Below, piece by piece: positions 42,544 through 52,114 of a stretch of DNA of 64,000 bases; the stretch's first letter is position 1, and each line of letters begins with the position of its first letter. The stretch comes from Flagellimonas sediminis (lineage in GTDB: Bacteria > Bacteroidota > Bacteroidia > Flavobacteriales > Flavobacteriaceae). The stretch covers positions 1 to 64,000 of the forward strand of contig NZ_JAAAMI010000008.1 in the NCBI RefSeq assembly GCF_010500845.1, written 5' to 3'. Made by a program: the position numbers and the translations under genes. Under the pieces are notes generated by a model. That model worked only from the letters and a program-made list of their open reading frames with translations, searched no databases and was not told the origin of the DNA.

Positions 42544-44037
42544 ATGAAAAAAATTATTTCGTTCCTTTCCCTTATACTTTCATTTTCACTATTTGCCCAA
42601 GATGATGTGGCCGTAAAATCCCAAGTGGCCGATGCCATAAAGGAGCTTCAGGAATTCATTGCCATCCCCAACGATGCCTTGAACCCCGATGATATTGACA
42701 GAAACATCATGTGGTTGAAACGAAAGTTCGGGGAGCGTGGATTCAACACTACCGTTTTGGATACGGATGGACTTCCACTGTTCTTTGCAGCTTTGCCCAT
42801 GAGCAATGACAAGCCTACCGTTTTGATCTATATGCACTTGGATGGCCAATCGGTAGATCCCAGTAAATGGGACCAACCCGACCCGTATAAAATGGTTTTG
42901 AAGGTTCCCGAAGGGGATGGGTTCAAAACGGTTTCGTTTGACGAATTGAATGACGACATTAATTATGAATGGCGATTGTTCGGTCGCTCCACTTCGGATG
43001 ACAAATCGCCAATTGTGATGCTGTTGAACACCATTGATCTTTTAAAGCAAGATGGCAAGGAAATACCCTTCAATGTAAAGGTGATTCTGGACAGCGAGGA
43101 GGAAAAAAGCAGTGAACCTTTGCCAAAAGCCGTTAAACAATATCGAGAACTATTGGAAGCTGATTTTTTGATGATCGTGGATGGACCGGTACATTCTTCG
43201 GGAGAGCCGACCGTGGTTTATGGATGTAGGGGAATAACTTCCCTGAGTTTGACCACCTACGGCCCCATAAAGCCCCAACATAGTGGCCATTATGGTAATT
43301 ATGCCCCAAACCCGGGTTTCCAGTTGTCCCAATTGCTGGCCAGTATGAAGGATGGTGAAGGAAGGGTACTCATTTCCGGTTATTATGATGGAATCACTAT
43401 TGATGAGACTACAAAAGCCGTATTGAAAAGTGTTCCTGACAGTGATGCCGAAATTGCAGAAAGACTTCAATTTAAGACTCCCGAAAAAGTGGGAAGTTTT
43501 TATCAAGAAGCGCTTCAATATCCGTCATTAAATATTAGAGGGTTAGGGTCTGCCTGGATCGGGGACAAGGCTCGCACCATTGTACCGGAAAGTGCCACGG
43601 CCGAGTTGGACCTTAGATTAGTGGTCGAATCCGATGGCAACCGATTGAAAAAATTGGTCAAGGACCATATCGCTAAACAAGGATTCAAAGTTTTGGATCA
43701 TGAGCCAACCAAAGAAGAGCGGATGCAATTTGATAAAATTGTAATGGTGAAGGAAGGTAGCGTAACCGATGCTTTCCGAACCGACCTTCATAATCCTTAT
43801 GGTCAATTTCTGACTTCAACCATGAAAAACATTTTTGGTAAAGATGTGATCCAGATCAGAACCATGGGTGGCACGGTTCCCATTGCTCCTTTTATCAACG
43901 AATTGAAGATTCCTGCCTTTATTGTTCCAGTTGTAAATCCGGATAACAACCAGCATAGCCCGAATGAAAATGTAAAGATTAGTCAGTTGGCCTATGGGAT
44001 CAAGGCGTTCTATGGAATACTGTCTTCAACCATGTAG
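42544..44037 (+). CDS. Exported M20-family metallopeptidase
   Basis: 497 residues with a signal peptide (MKKIISFLSLILSFSLFAQ). M20/M25/M40 signature: VLIYMHLDGQSVDPSKW (first metal His and Asp), GRSTSDDKSPIVMLL (bridging Asp), ILDSEEEKSSEP (catalytic Glu), LMIVDGP (metal Asp/Glu), and C-terminal NNQHSPNENVK (metal His). A dimerisation lid domain lies in the middle. Predicted periplasmic or outer-membrane-side dipeptidase or carboxypeptidase; substrate unknown. It is 34 nt after trpA and may be cotranscribed, ending at a strong terminator. Confidence 0.9.
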   Translation: MKKIISFLSLILSFSLFAQDDVAVKSQVADAIKELQEFIAIPNDALNPDDIDRNIMWLKRKFGERGFNTTVLDTDGLPLFFAALPMSNDKPTVLIYMHLDGQSVDPSKWDQPDPYKMVLKVPEGDGFKTVSFDELNDDINYEWRLFGRSTSDDKSPIVMLLNTIDLLKQDGKEIPFNVKVILDSEEEKSSEPLPKAVKQYRELLEADFLMIVDGPVHSSGEPTVVYGCRGITSLSLTTYGPIKPQHSGHYGNYAPNPGFQLSQLLASMKDGEGRVLISGYYDGITIDETTKAVLKSVPDSDAEIAERLQFKTPEKVGSFYQEALQYPSLNIRGLGSAWIGDKARTIVPESATAELDLRLVVESDGNRLKKLVKDHIAKQGFKVLDHEPTKEERMQFDKIVMVKEGSVTDAFRTDLHNPYGQFLTSTMKNIFGKDVIQIRTMGGTVPIAPFINELKIPAFIVPVVNPDNNQHSPNENVKISQLAYGIKAFYGILSSTM

Positions 44038-44056
44038 TATAACAAGAGGTTTTCCA

Positions 44057-44091
44057 AATAAAAAAGCCCCATTGCATGGGGCTTTTTTATT
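44057..44091. terminator. Bidirectional intrinsic terminator
   Basis: Perfect arms AATAAAAAAGCCCCAT and ATGGGGCTTTTTTATT around TGC. It serves the M20 peptidase gene on the plus strand and the small lipoprotein gene on the minus strand. Confidence 0.92.
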
Positions 44092-44106
44092 GTTAAACTG
44101 ACAACA

Positions 44107-44286
44107 TCAGTTTTTGTTTTTATTTTTTTGTTGACCGGGTGCATAATCTTTGGCACTTTGTGCACCGGTAATCTTTTTGGCTTGACCTGGAGGAATTCCA
44201 TTCTTATTGGCGTGATAATGCGCTGAACAGGAAGCCAACAACATTACAGCAAAAGCAATTCCGATAATTTTATGGATTGATTTCAT
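44107..44286 (-). CDS. Small lipoprotein, 59 residues
   Basis: ATG 44284-44286, stop 44107-44109. A lipoprotein signal MKSIHKIIGIAFAVMLLASC with lipobox LASC at residues 17-20 is followed by SAHYHANKNGIPPGQAKK, ITGAQSAKDYAPGQ and a basic tail QKNKNKN. Similar short proteins with a PPGQAKK...G..SAK.YAPGQ pattern are common in Flavobacteriaceae and, in my recollection, are sometimes mislabelled quinol oxidase subunit 4. No cytochrome oxidase genes are near. Function unknown; expected outer-membrane or periplasmic lipid anchor. It ends just before the bidirectional terminator. Confidence 0.82.
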   Translation of the reverse strand: MKSIHKIIGIAFAVMLLASCSAHYHANKNGIPPGQAKKITGAQSAKDYAPGQQKNKNKN

Positions 44287-44388
44287 TTTCTTGATTTTAG
44301 GTTTTGTGATTGTTATATATACGCGGAAACCGTCTTAAAATTGCCTTAAACAAATTTTAAATCTTTCCTAAGGCCAGTCACCACACGA

Positions 44389-45045
44389 TTATTCAAAAAA
44401 TTTGCGGTACTGCATTACCCTAAAATCAACAGTATTGAAATTAGGATTTTTATCCTTTATATCCTTGTACGCTTGAAGGCTGCCCACGGCTCGGTTGGCG
44501 GCACCGGAGGGAGCGGTCAATGAAACGGTTTTAATTTTTCGACCATCTATCTCAACTTGATGGACCCTGGGCACTTCATTGGAAATCACTTCCAAGCCCA
44601 AACCAAATTCCTTTAACTGTCTCCTAAAGAAATATTCTGGGCCATTCTTGCTATTGCCACCTGTGAACAAAAGAGTATTGATGTTGGGGTACTTTTTCAG
44701 GTAACCCACTAAATCACGGAGTTCAACATTTTGCATTCCCAAATCGGAGGCATCAATTTTGGTCCGCTCTGCACTTTGCACTATATCGCAGACACCAATT
44801 TTGTGTTTCAAAAGAAATTGTTCCCTTTGGAAAATGGCCTCGGCCGTAGTTTCATATTTCAAACCTAAATCAAAGATTCGGTCCAAGATAGGCCATAGCA
44901 TTCCGTTGCAACTCCCGTAACAAAAATCCACATCTTCCTTTTTCAATTCCCCTGTGGTGAAGCGAGGCGGAGGTAGCGTACCCACGATAAGTTTGGTAGC
45001 TTCGGGAAAAAGAAATGGCTCGTATGGATGTTGGTGTAAGAACAT
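44389..45045 (-). CDS. Uracil-DNA glycosylase family protein
   Basis: 218 residues. Early motif IVGTLPPPRFT (GT.PP-like loop of the UDG/MUG superfamily), a CYGSCNGMLWPIL stretch matching the uracil-pocket region (Y/F..N.FW), and late LTAPSGAANRAVGSL, matching the leucine-loop S.PS.A.R motif. Middle CDIVQSAERTKIDASD is typical of the flavobacterial subfamily. Substrate range (uracil, mismatches) is unknown. Its ATG overlaps the stop of the upstream TPR gene by one base (TAATG), suggesting coupling. Confidence 0.8.
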   Translation of the reverse strand: MFLHQHPYEPFLFPEATKLIVGTLPPPRFTTGELKKEDVDFCYGSCNGMLWPILDRIFDLGLKYETTAEAIFQREQFLLKHKIGVCDIVQSAERTKIDASDLGMQNVELRDLVGYLKKYPNINTLLFTGGNSKNGPEYFFRRQLKEFGLGLEVISNEVPRVHQVEIDGRKIKTVSLTAPSGAANRAVGSLQAYKDIKDKNPNFNTVDFRVMQYRKFFE

Positions 45046-45770
45046 TATGTAAGTGCAACAAACTCTTCCTTGGCTTTCTTAATAACTTCCCTATTCGTCC
45101 TGAAACTTTGCCTGGACATATGCTCTGATTCAGAAATCATTTCTTGAAGAACTTCTTTGGCCTCTTCGATTTTATTTTGCCTAACCAAAAACCTTGAAAG
45201 CTCCAAGCGCTCATTAAAATTGGAATAAGGTGCATCAAAAATTCTTAGATATTCCTCCGCCAATTCAATGCCACCGGTTTTCTCTAAAGCCAATCCATAT
45301 AAAAACGAGGCTTTTGACTTTCTAAAGGAGGGATTGTCCTTTATTTTATCCACATAATGAATGGCATTGTCATAATCCGCAGCATAACAATAGGCCTCCA
45401 CGAGTTTGGAAATCGCATAAAAATCATTGACGAAGACATCCTTTAATGATGCCCTGTAATTTTTGATGGCCTCTTCATACATTCCTTCATTCAAATAGGC
45501 ATCAGCCAAGGAAACTTGATTTTCGAAAGTTTCGGAGAACTTAAATCTCCTTTCTAAATCTTTAATTTTTTTAGAAGGATTAATAGCGGTGACCAAGCTT
45601 TCCTGTACCTTTTCAATGTCCCTTTTTTGAAAGACATTCATAAAAAGATATAGGATGGAACCTACCAGAGGAAGAAATATGATAGCAAATATCCAATAAT
45701 AATTGTTTCTGTGCGTATAGCAATGATACACGCAAAAACCCTGTAAGGCAACTATTACATAATAATACAT
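45045..45770 (-). CDS. Membrane-anchored TPR protein
   Basis: 241 residues. Two short N-terminal membrane segments (YYYVIVALQGFCVYHCYTH and YYWIFAIIFLPLVGSILYLF) resemble a PLDc_N-type anchor. A cytoplasmic helical TPR array follows from about residue 80 (LADAYLNEGMYEEAIKNYRASL, LVEAYCYAADYDNAIHYVDKI, FLYGLALEKTGGIELAEEYLRIF). Likely a scaffold; partner not evident. The downstream gene starts within its stop codon. Confidence 0.78.
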   Translation of the reverse strand: MYYYVIVALQGFCVYHCYTHRNNYYWIFAIIFLPLVGSILYLFMNVFQKRDIEKVQESLVTAINPSKKIKDLERRFKFSETFENQVSLADAYLNEGMYEEAIKNYRASLKDVFVNDFYAISKLVEAYCYAADYDNAIHYVDKIKDNPSFRKSKASFLYGLALEKTGGIELAEEYLRIFDAPYSNFNERLELSRFLVRQNKIEEAKEVLQEMISESEHMSRQSFRTNREVIKKAKEEFVALT

Positions 45771-45836
45771 CGCCTAAAAATAGAATTAATTTGCCAAAAG
45801 TCAATGCCGCAAATTCGCAACATTTTTAAGGATTCT

Positions 45837-48383
45837 CTACGCCGAGTTTCTACTAGCGTTGATGTTACCGTAAAGGGAACGGGTCACGATTTTTTCGTAC
45901 AATTCCAGGTATTCCGATTTTTGGGTAATATGGTACAAGGCATTCTGTTGGATCACCAAAAGAGGTAATACAATTTTCTCCCTGATCTTCACGGACTCCC
46001 TTGACACTTCTTCGTCTTCCATCAAAATCTTTAATCCGGAAATTTGCAACAGCATTTTTTTGGAAAGCTCATACTCATCATGCAGAATACCCCAGAATTC
46101 CCCAAATTCGGGATCATCTTTCATATATCGGGTAAGATCAAAGTTGGTCTTGGCCAAGGACATCATACTATTGAGCATCAATGCCTTGAAGAAAGGCACT
46201 TCCTTGTACAATTTTTTAACCTCGTTCAATCTACCTTCATCTTTTAATTGTTGGATGGCAGACCCTAAACCAAAATAGCCCGGAACATTCTGTTTCAACT
46301 GGCTCCATGATCCCACGAACGATATGGCCCGAAGGTCGGAAAGGGTCAGCTTGGCTTTATTCCCCCTTTTTCCAGGTCTGCTACCGATGTTGGCCTTGGT
46401 ATAATATTTCAAGGTGCTCCTATGTTCCAAATACGGAATGAACTTTTCGTGCTGCTTTAACGCATCATACTTATCAAAACTAAGATCCGACAGCTCTTCC
46501 ATCAATTTTCGTTGGGCCGATGTCAACACCAATTCCTTACCGAAAATATTGTTGCTCAATCCGGCGGTGAGCAATTGCTCCGAATTGTGCATGAACTGTT
46601 CCTTGGTACCATAGGTACTGGTAATGGTCTGTCCTTGAATGGTCAATTGGATCTCGTGATTGGCCACGTCTTTGGTTTGGGCTGCGTAGAACCTATGGGT
46701 TTTACCACCACCACGTGCCGGTGGTCCTCCCCTACCATCAAAGAAAATAGCCTTGATTCCATTCCTTTTACAGACTTTGCTCAAGGTTTCCTTGGTCTTC
46801 AAAATGGACCAGTTGGCCTTTAAATAGCCGCCATCCTTGGTACCATCGGAAAAGCCGAGCATGATGGTATGTGTCTCGTTTCGGCGTTCAAGGTGTTTTC
46901 TGTATTTTGGAATATCGAACAAGGTCTGCATCACTTCTTCGGAAACCTCCATTCCCTTCATGGTTTCAAAAAGTGGAATGATGTCGAATGTGATTTCATT
47001 ATCGTCCCAACCACACCATCTGAACAATCCAAAAACGAACAATACCGAAAAGATGTCCTCCGAATTACTGATGATGTAACGGTTGCATCCATCTTCCCCG
47101 TTCCGTTCCTGAATTGCTTTAAGTTGTTGGATGTTGGTAATGGTATCCTTTACAATGTCATCGTCATAATCCGATGGATCTATCTTTAGATCTTTTTGCA
47201 AAAGCCATTTTACCAAATCTTTCTCCTTCAATTCATCTACGCTTTCTTTGATTGCCCCTTGTTGCTTTAACACCGTTTCCACCACCAATTTATGCTTACT
47301 GTGGTCTTGACGAATATCCAAAGAGGCAAAATGTGTCTTGAAAATATGGACTTTATCAATGAACTTATCCAAGTGATCCAAGTACAGCTCATGATAATCG
47401 GCAATCAGTTTTTCTCTAACAGATTTTAAATGGCCGATGATCTCACTGTATTGAACCGGTGCCTTGGCATCGAACATGGCCAGATAGAGTTTGGCACTCA
47501 ATTCGTTCAAATCCTCCTGCATTCCCTGAAAAGTGAGTTTTTTACGTAATTCCTTCAGGTCATTGTAGTAACATTTCATAAGCGTTAACCGCAGTTCATC
47601 CGCAACTTGCCGGGTAATGTCAGCCGTCACGAACGGATTTCCATCACGATCACCACCGGGCCAAAAGCCCAATTTTATGATATTGTAATTCTCAAAATGT
47701 TCGTCCTTAATGTTGCGTTTTACATATTGGTACAACTGGCCCACGGCATCATAGTAGGTATTCCTGAGAATGTAGATGATGTTCTTGGCCTCATCTAACG
47801 GGGTAGGTTTTTTGGCATTGATCAAAGAGGTAAGACCGAGCTGTTGCAAGGTTACATCAATATCGTAGATCTGATCATGATCGATCAACGACCGAAGCTC
47901 CGCAATAATATCCAACACCGCAGGTGTGTAAAACTGGGTCGGGTGGGCAGTAAGTACAATACGCGCACTAAAGGTGGATAGCTTTTTGGATACTTTGTCC
48001 CAATTTTTGGTTCTGTTCACCAATTCAAAATAGTCCTTGATGGTCAAAGAGTTACTGTACTTCTGCAATTTTGGGAAAGCAGCATCCTCCACACTGTCAT
48101 ATAGCACCACTTGCCGTTCCACATATTGGATGATCTTGAACATGAAATCCAAGCGTTCCCTTTCGTCCTTGATGTTGACAAAATTGGAAAAGAACACCTC
48201 CAAAATTTCCTGCGGTTCCTTCCCTGCCTTGAGTCCCTTTTCGCACTGATCGAGCAAAAGGGGAATCAAAATACCCACATTTTCCACATTTTTATAGGGC
48301 AAGCTCAAAAACAAACTATTGTAAATATTGAACTTGTTGGTTACCGATTTTTTAAATTCTTCTAACCGTCTGGAATGCTGCAT
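45837..48383 (-). CDS. ppc: Phosphoenolpyruvate carboxylase
   Basis: 848 residues (E. coli 883). Catalytic His in VLTAHPTQFYTPAVLD, GFWPGGDRDGNPFVTADIT, the GFSDGTKDGGYLKANW segment, the mobile glycine loop FDGRGGPPARGGGKTHRF, and the C-terminal GIQQNAL-like segment (VIQQNALYHITQ). The C-terminus ends RNSA instead of the common RNTG. It adds bicarbonate to PEP to make oxaloacetate, the anaplerotic route. Single gene with a 170-nt upstream spacer showing no recognisable promoter. Confidence 0.95.
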   Translation of the reverse strand: MQHSRRLEEFKKSVTNKFNIYNSLFLSLPYKNVENVGILIPLLLDQCEKGLKAGKEPQEILEVFFSNFVNIKDERERLDFMFKIIQYVERQVVLYDSVEDAAFPKLQKYSNSLTIKDYFELVNRTKNWDKVSKKLSTFSARIVLTAHPTQFYTPAVLDIIAELRSLIDHDQIYDIDVTLQQLGLTSLINAKKPTPLDEAKNIIYILRNTYYDAVGQLYQYVKRNIKDEHFENYNIIKLGFWPGGDRDGNPFVTADITRQVADELRLTLMKCYYNDLKELRKKLTFQGMQEDLNELSAKLYLAMFDAKAPVQYSEIIGHLKSVREKLIADYHELYLDHLDKFIDKVHIFKTHFASLDIRQDHSKHKLVVETVLKQQGAIKESVDELKEKDLVKWLLQKDLKIDPSDYDDDIVKDTITNIQQLKAIQERNGEDGCNRYIISNSEDIFSVLFVFGLFRWCGWDDNEITFDIIPLFETMKGMEVSEEVMQTLFDIPKYRKHLERRNETHTIMLGFSDGTKDGGYLKANWSILKTKETLSKVCKRNGIKAIFFDGRGGPPARGGGKTHRFYAAQTKDVANHEIQLTIQGQTITSTYGTKEQFMHNSEQLLTAGLSNNIFGKELVLTSAQRKLMEELSDLSFDKYDALKQHEKFIPYLEHRSTLKYYTKANIGSRPGKRGNKAKLTLSDLRAISFVGSWSQLKQNVPGYFGLGSAIQQLKDEGRLNEVKKLYKEVPFFKALMLNSMMSLAKTNFDLTRYMKDDPEFGEFWGILHDEYELSKKMLLQISGLKILMEDEEVSRESVKIREKIVLPLLVIQQNALYHITQKSEYLELYEKIVTRSLYGNINASRNSA

Positions 48384-48553
48384 GGATTATTCGGTGTTAT
48401 CGTTTTAAATGAGTGTACACCCAAAGGTCGTGATTAAACTGAAACCTTGGGATTAAATTTATGCGTATCACAATTTAGGACCAGTGCCCATCAATCATAA
48501 CACGATTCAATGAACACTAAAACATACTAAATCTTGAGGTCTTCGCCAAAGAT

Positions 48554-49315
48554 TTAGCGAATGAAAACTGGCTCGTTGGCCTTGAGAGTGTGTTCTTGAC
48601 TGAAGAGATATCCGTCATAATCAAAACCTTTGATATCCTCCAAGGTCTTGGCATCTGTATCGAGGATATAGCGCACCATGGAACCCCTTGCCTTTTTGGC
48701 GAAGAAACTGATGATCTTTAATTGATCGTTTTTCCAGTCCTTGAAAATGGGAGTGATTACGGGAACCTTGAGTTTCTTTTCATCCACGGCACCAAAATAT
48801 TCGTTGCTGGCCAAGTTTACAAAAAGTTCGCCATCCTCCAGTTCTTGGTTCAAATGATCGGTGAGTTGTTTTTTCCAGAATTCATGCAGGTTCTTTTTTC
48901 TACCCACTTTTAATTGGGTGCCCATTTCCAAACGATAAGGCTGTATCAGGTCTAAAGGTTTCAAGATGCCATACAGTCCGGATAAAATTCGAAGGGTATC
49001 CTGAAGTTTGTCCAGATTCTCCACCGGAATCGTTTGTGCATCCAAGCCTTGGTACACATCTCCGTTAAAAGCATACACGGCAGGACGTGCATTTTCGGGA
49101 CTGAAGGGCAATGAAAATTGTTGGTTACGCTCCCAGTTCAACTGTGCCAAACTATCGGAAATGGACATCAATTGCGACAGCGCCTTTGGTCTTTTCTTTT
49201 TTAGAATGGCGTTCAATTTCTGTGCTTCCTCCAAAAAAAGGGGTTGGCTATAGGTTGATGTTGGAATTTCCGATTCAAAATCGAGAGACTTGGCCGGAGA
49301 TATTACAATTTTCAT
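48554..49315 (-). CDS. yaaA: Peroxide stress protein YaaA family
   Basis: 253 residues, full YaaA/DUF328 length. It begins [20 protein letters not shown] and contains [51 protein letters not shown] and [11 protein letters not shown], all family landmarks. YaaA lowers free iron and oxidative DNA damage in E. coli and has a DNA-binding fold. An AT-rich inverted repeat CTAAATCTT/AAGATTTAG (48527-48557) overlaps the stop and could be a weak terminator. Confidence 0.93.
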   Translation of the reverse strand: MKIVISPAKSLDFESEIPTSTYSQPLFLEEAQKLNAILKKKRPKALSQLMSISDSLAQLNWERNQQFSLPFSPENARPAVYAFNGDVYQGLDAQTIPVENLDKLQDTLRILSGLYGILKPLDLIQPYRLEMGTQLKVGRKKNLHEFWKKQLTDHLNQELEDGELFVNLASNEYFGAVDEKKLKVPVITPIFKDWKNDQLKIISFFAKKARGSMVRYILDTDAKTLEDIKGFDYDGYLFSQEHTLKANEPVFIR

Positions 49316-49404
49316 TCAGTGCTTCTTTTGTTCAAAAATACAGCGGATTTTCAACTTTGGAAAAGGATCGTCAATGAGGTTTTCAATCCTACGATTGATG
49401 AAAC

Positions 49405-50433
49405 CTATTGTTCCACATGTTTGGAATAATTGCGCCATTTTTCAATACATTGGACCATATCCTCGGGCAATTCGGTATCAAAACGCATGAATTTTCCAGT
49501 TACCGGATGCTCAAATCCCAATGTTTTGGCATGCAAGGCCTGACGTGGCAAAACCTTGAAGGCATTATCCACAAACTGTTTGTATTTGGTAAAAGTGGTC
49601 CCTTTCAAGATGGCATCGCCACCATAGCGTTCATCATTAAAAAGCGTATGCCCAATGTATTTCATGTGCACCCTGATCTGATGGGTCCGGCCCGTTTCCA
49701 ATCTGCAGGAAATCAAGGTAACATATCCCAATCGCTCCAAAACCTTGTAGTGGGTAATGGCTTCTTTTCCTTCTTCCCCATTTGGATAAACGGTCATCTG
49801 CAAGCGGTTCTTAGGGTGTCTGCCAATGTTGCCTTCAATAGTGCCCTCATCCTCTTCCACATTGCCCCAAACAAGTGCCACATACTCTCTTTCGCTACTT
49901 TTCTCAAAAAATTGCTGTGCCAAGTGGGTCATGGCAGCTTCCGTTTTGGCAATGACCAAAAGTCCCGAAGTGTCCTTATCAATCCGATGCACCAGCCCAG
50001 GCCTATTGGAACTGTTGTTTGGCAGGTTCTCAAAATGGTATACCAAAGCATTGATTAGCGTCCCAGAATAATTCCCGTGACCTGGATGCACCACCATTCC
50101 CGCTGGTTTGTTCACCACCAACAGTGTGTCGTCCTCGTAAACAATGTCCAGTGGAATATTCTCAGGGGTCAGCAGAAATTCATAAGGTGGGTGCTCAAAA
50201 AGGACCTTTACCTCATCCCCGGCCTTTACCTTGTAGTTTTGTTTTACTATGGCCCCGTTCACCCAAATATGGCCATTTTTGGCTGCTTGTTGGATTTTGT
50301 TACGGGTGGCGTTTTCAATAAAGTTCATCAGGAATTTATCCACGCGCAAAGGCTCCTGTCCTTTGGAGGCTACAAACTTATGGTGCTCAAAAAGCTCATC
50401 TGCGGACAGTTCATTCTGATCGGAAAAATCCAT
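49405..50433 (-). CDS. rluD: RluA-family 23S rRNA pseudouridine synthase
   Basis: 342 residues. An N-terminal S4 RNA-binding domain (LRVDKFLMNFIENATRNKIQQAAKNGHIWVNGAIVKQNYKVKAGDEV) is followed by the synthase domain with PGLVHRIDKDTSGLLVIAKT (catalytic Asp) and LETGRTHQIRVHM. The S4 plus RluA layout and length fit RluD, but RluA/RluC-type specificity cannot be excluded. It starts 2 nt after the PASTA gene stop, so they are one unit. Confidence 0.9.
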   Translation of the reverse strand: MDFSDQNELSADELFEHHKFVASKGQEPLRVDKFLMNFIENATRNKIQQAAKNGHIWVNGAIVKQNYKVKAGDEVKVLFEHPPYEFLLTPENIPLDIVYEDDTLLVVNKPAGMVVHPGHGNYSGTLINALVYHFENLPNNSSNRPGLVHRIDKDTSGLLVIAKTEAAMTHLAQQFFEKSSEREYVALVWGNVEEDEGTIEGNIGRHPKNRLQMTVYPNGEEGKEAITHYKVLERLGYVTLISCRLETGRTHQIRVHMKYIGHTLFNDERYGGDAILKGTTFTKYKQFVDNAFKVLPRQALHAKTLGFEHPVTGKFMRFDTELPEDMVQCIEKWRNYSKHVEQ

Positions 50434-50435
50434 GG

Positions 50436-51023
50436 TTATTCGGATTCTGCCTTAACCTTTGCACTGCCTGGAATGGTACCGTTACCGCATATCAACTCGA
50501 TCTTGGAGGTCTTGGGAAGCTTGTCGCCCGGTTTTATATATTTTCCCTTGAACTTGATGTTGTAGACCATGTCCTTACCCAGTTCGTCAATATAGGTTAC
50601 ACGTTCCACTTCAAGACCTACGGCCCGCAACATGGAGGTTGCATTGCGCTGTGTCACTTGGATGATATCCGGCACACTTACCTTTTTGTACCCGGATGGG
50701 TTCACCGTAAAATATATTTTACGGTTGGCCTTTACTTTGTTACCCGCTGGTGGGTTTTGGTCCAATATGGAGAATCTTGGGTAATCGGGGTTATAGTTGG
50801 AAGAATCCAATACTTGATAACGCAGTCCTGCTTCTTCCACCGCCTTTCGCATTTCCGATACCGACATTTTGGAAAAATCCGGCACCTCAACAAACTCACC
50901 ATGGTTGGTAGTGCCCTTGAGCCATTGCATGGTCAGGATGACCAGGACCACAATGGCTACAACAGCCAGACCAAGCTGGATGAGAAAAGTCTTGCTTTTC
51001 AAAAAGTTCAAAAAATTTTTCAT
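50436..51023 (-). CDS. Membrane-anchored PASTA domain protein
   Basis: 195 residues. A short cytoplasmic tail and one membrane segment (about 14-32, FLIQLGLAVVAIVVLVILTM) precede two PASTA domains (about 45-115, VEVPDFSKMSVSEMRKAVEEAGLRYQV... and about 115-185, VSVPDIIQVTQRNATSMLRAVGLEVE...). There is no kinase or penicillin-binding domain. PASTA domains bind muropeptides or PBPs in Firmicutes; the role in Bacteroidota is unsettled. It is divergent from ddl, a peptidoglycan gene, which fits an envelope role. Confidence 0.88.
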   Translation of the reverse strand: MKNFLNFLKSKTFLIQLGLAVVAIVVLVILTMQWLKGTTNHGEFVEVPDFSKMSVSEMRKAVEEAGLRYQVLDSSNYNPDYPRFSILDQNPPAGNKVKANRKIYFTVNPSGYKKVSVPDIIQVTQRNATSMLRAVGLEVERVTYIDELGKDMVYNIKFKGKYIKPGDKLPKTSKIELICGNGTIPGSAKVKAESE

Positions 51024-51042
51024 GCAGTAAAGCTTATCGGGA

Positions 51043-51050
51043 CAAATATA
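51043..51050 (-). promoter_or_regulatory. Possible -7 element of the PASTA-pseudouridine synthase unit
   Basis: TATATTTG on the minus strand, 19 nt before the PASTA start, in the 79-bp spacer shared with ddl. No matching -33. Confidence 0.4.
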
Positions 51051-51102
51051 GGAAAGCCAACCCTTTTTTCTTTATTTTGGCCATGCGATATTTTAAAAGC
51101 CG

Positions 51103-52077
51103 ATGAAAAAGAACATTGCCATCATCATGGGAGGCTACTCCAGTGAATACGGTATTTCCATGAAAAGTGGGAACGTTGTAAACAAATACCTGAACCCACA
51201 AAAATACAATGCATACCGCGTAATCGTTTCCAAGGAAAAATGGTTTCATCTAGATAAGGATGACAACGAATTTCCCGTGGACAGGGCCGATTTCAGCATA
51301 TGCCCCAACGGGCAAAAAATCCAGTTTGATTGTGTTTTCAATGCCATTCATGGTACCCCAGGGGAGGATGGACTCATGCAGGCCTATTTTGAGCTTTTAG
51401 GAATTCCCCACACCTCTTGCAACCATTACGAATCTGCCCTTACCTTCAATAAACGGGATCTTTTGAGCACATTAAAACCCTACGCGATCCCTTGTGCCGT
51501 TTCGTACCACCTGAACAAAGGTCAGGATGTGGATCAAGATGCCATCATTAAAAAAGTGGGACTGCCCTGTTTTGTGAAGGCCAATAGGGCAGGAAGTAGT
51601 TACGGGGTTTCCAAAGTGTACCAAAATAGCGAACTTCAAAAAGCTATTGAAACCGCTTTTAAGGAAGATGACCAAGTGATCATCGAATCCTTTTTGGAGG
51701 GCACAGAAGTATCCGTCGGAGTGATCACTTACAAAGGTGAAGTGATGGTATTGCCGATTACGGAAATCATTTCCGAAAACGACTTTTTCGATTTTGAGGC
51801 CAAATATCAGGGCAAGTCACAAGAAATTACCCCGGCCAGAATCAATGCAACCCAAGAACAAAATGTAAGAAAGTTGGCAAAGTTTATTTATCAGACTCTT
51901 GGTTTGAAAGGCTATACCCGTAGCGAATTTATTTTCATCGGTGATGTGCCACATTTATTAGAGGTGAATACAACACCCGGACTAACCGAAGAAAGTCTAT
52001 TGCCACAGCAGGCCAGAGAGGCGGGAATTAGCCTGGAGGAACTTTTTGATAGTGCCATAACAGAGGCTTTAACATAG
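51103..52077 (+). CDS. ddl: D-alanine--D-alanine ligase
   Basis: 324 residues, an ATP-grasp enzyme. MGGYSSEYGISMKSGN is the N-terminal GG.S.E...S motif, HGTPGEDGLMQAYFELLGIPHTSC follows. GLPCFVKANRAGSSYGVSKV binds ATP, EVSVGVITY and EVNTTPGLTEESLLP are the C-terminal catalytic stretches. It makes the D-Ala-D-Ala dipeptide for peptidoglycan. coaD follows after 37 nt. Confidence 0.96.
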   Translation: MKKNIAIIMGGYSSEYGISMKSGNVVNKYLNPQKYNAYRVIVSKEKWFHLDKDDNEFPVDRADFSICPNGQKIQFDCVFNAIHGTPGEDGLMQAYFELLGIPHTSCNHYESALTFNKRDLLSTLKPYAIPCAVSYHLNKGQDVDQDAIIKKVGLPCFVKANRAGSSYGVSKVYQNSELQKAIETAFKEDDQVIIESFLEGTEVSVGVITYKGEVMVLPITEIISENDFFDFEAKYQGKSQEITPARINATQEQNVRKLAKFIYQTLGLKGYTRSEFIFIGDVPHLLEVNTTPGLTEESLLPQQAREAGISLEELFDSAITEALT

Positions 52078-52114
52078 AAAAGTGTATTTTTAAACAAACT
52101 TTCTTATCCACCTT

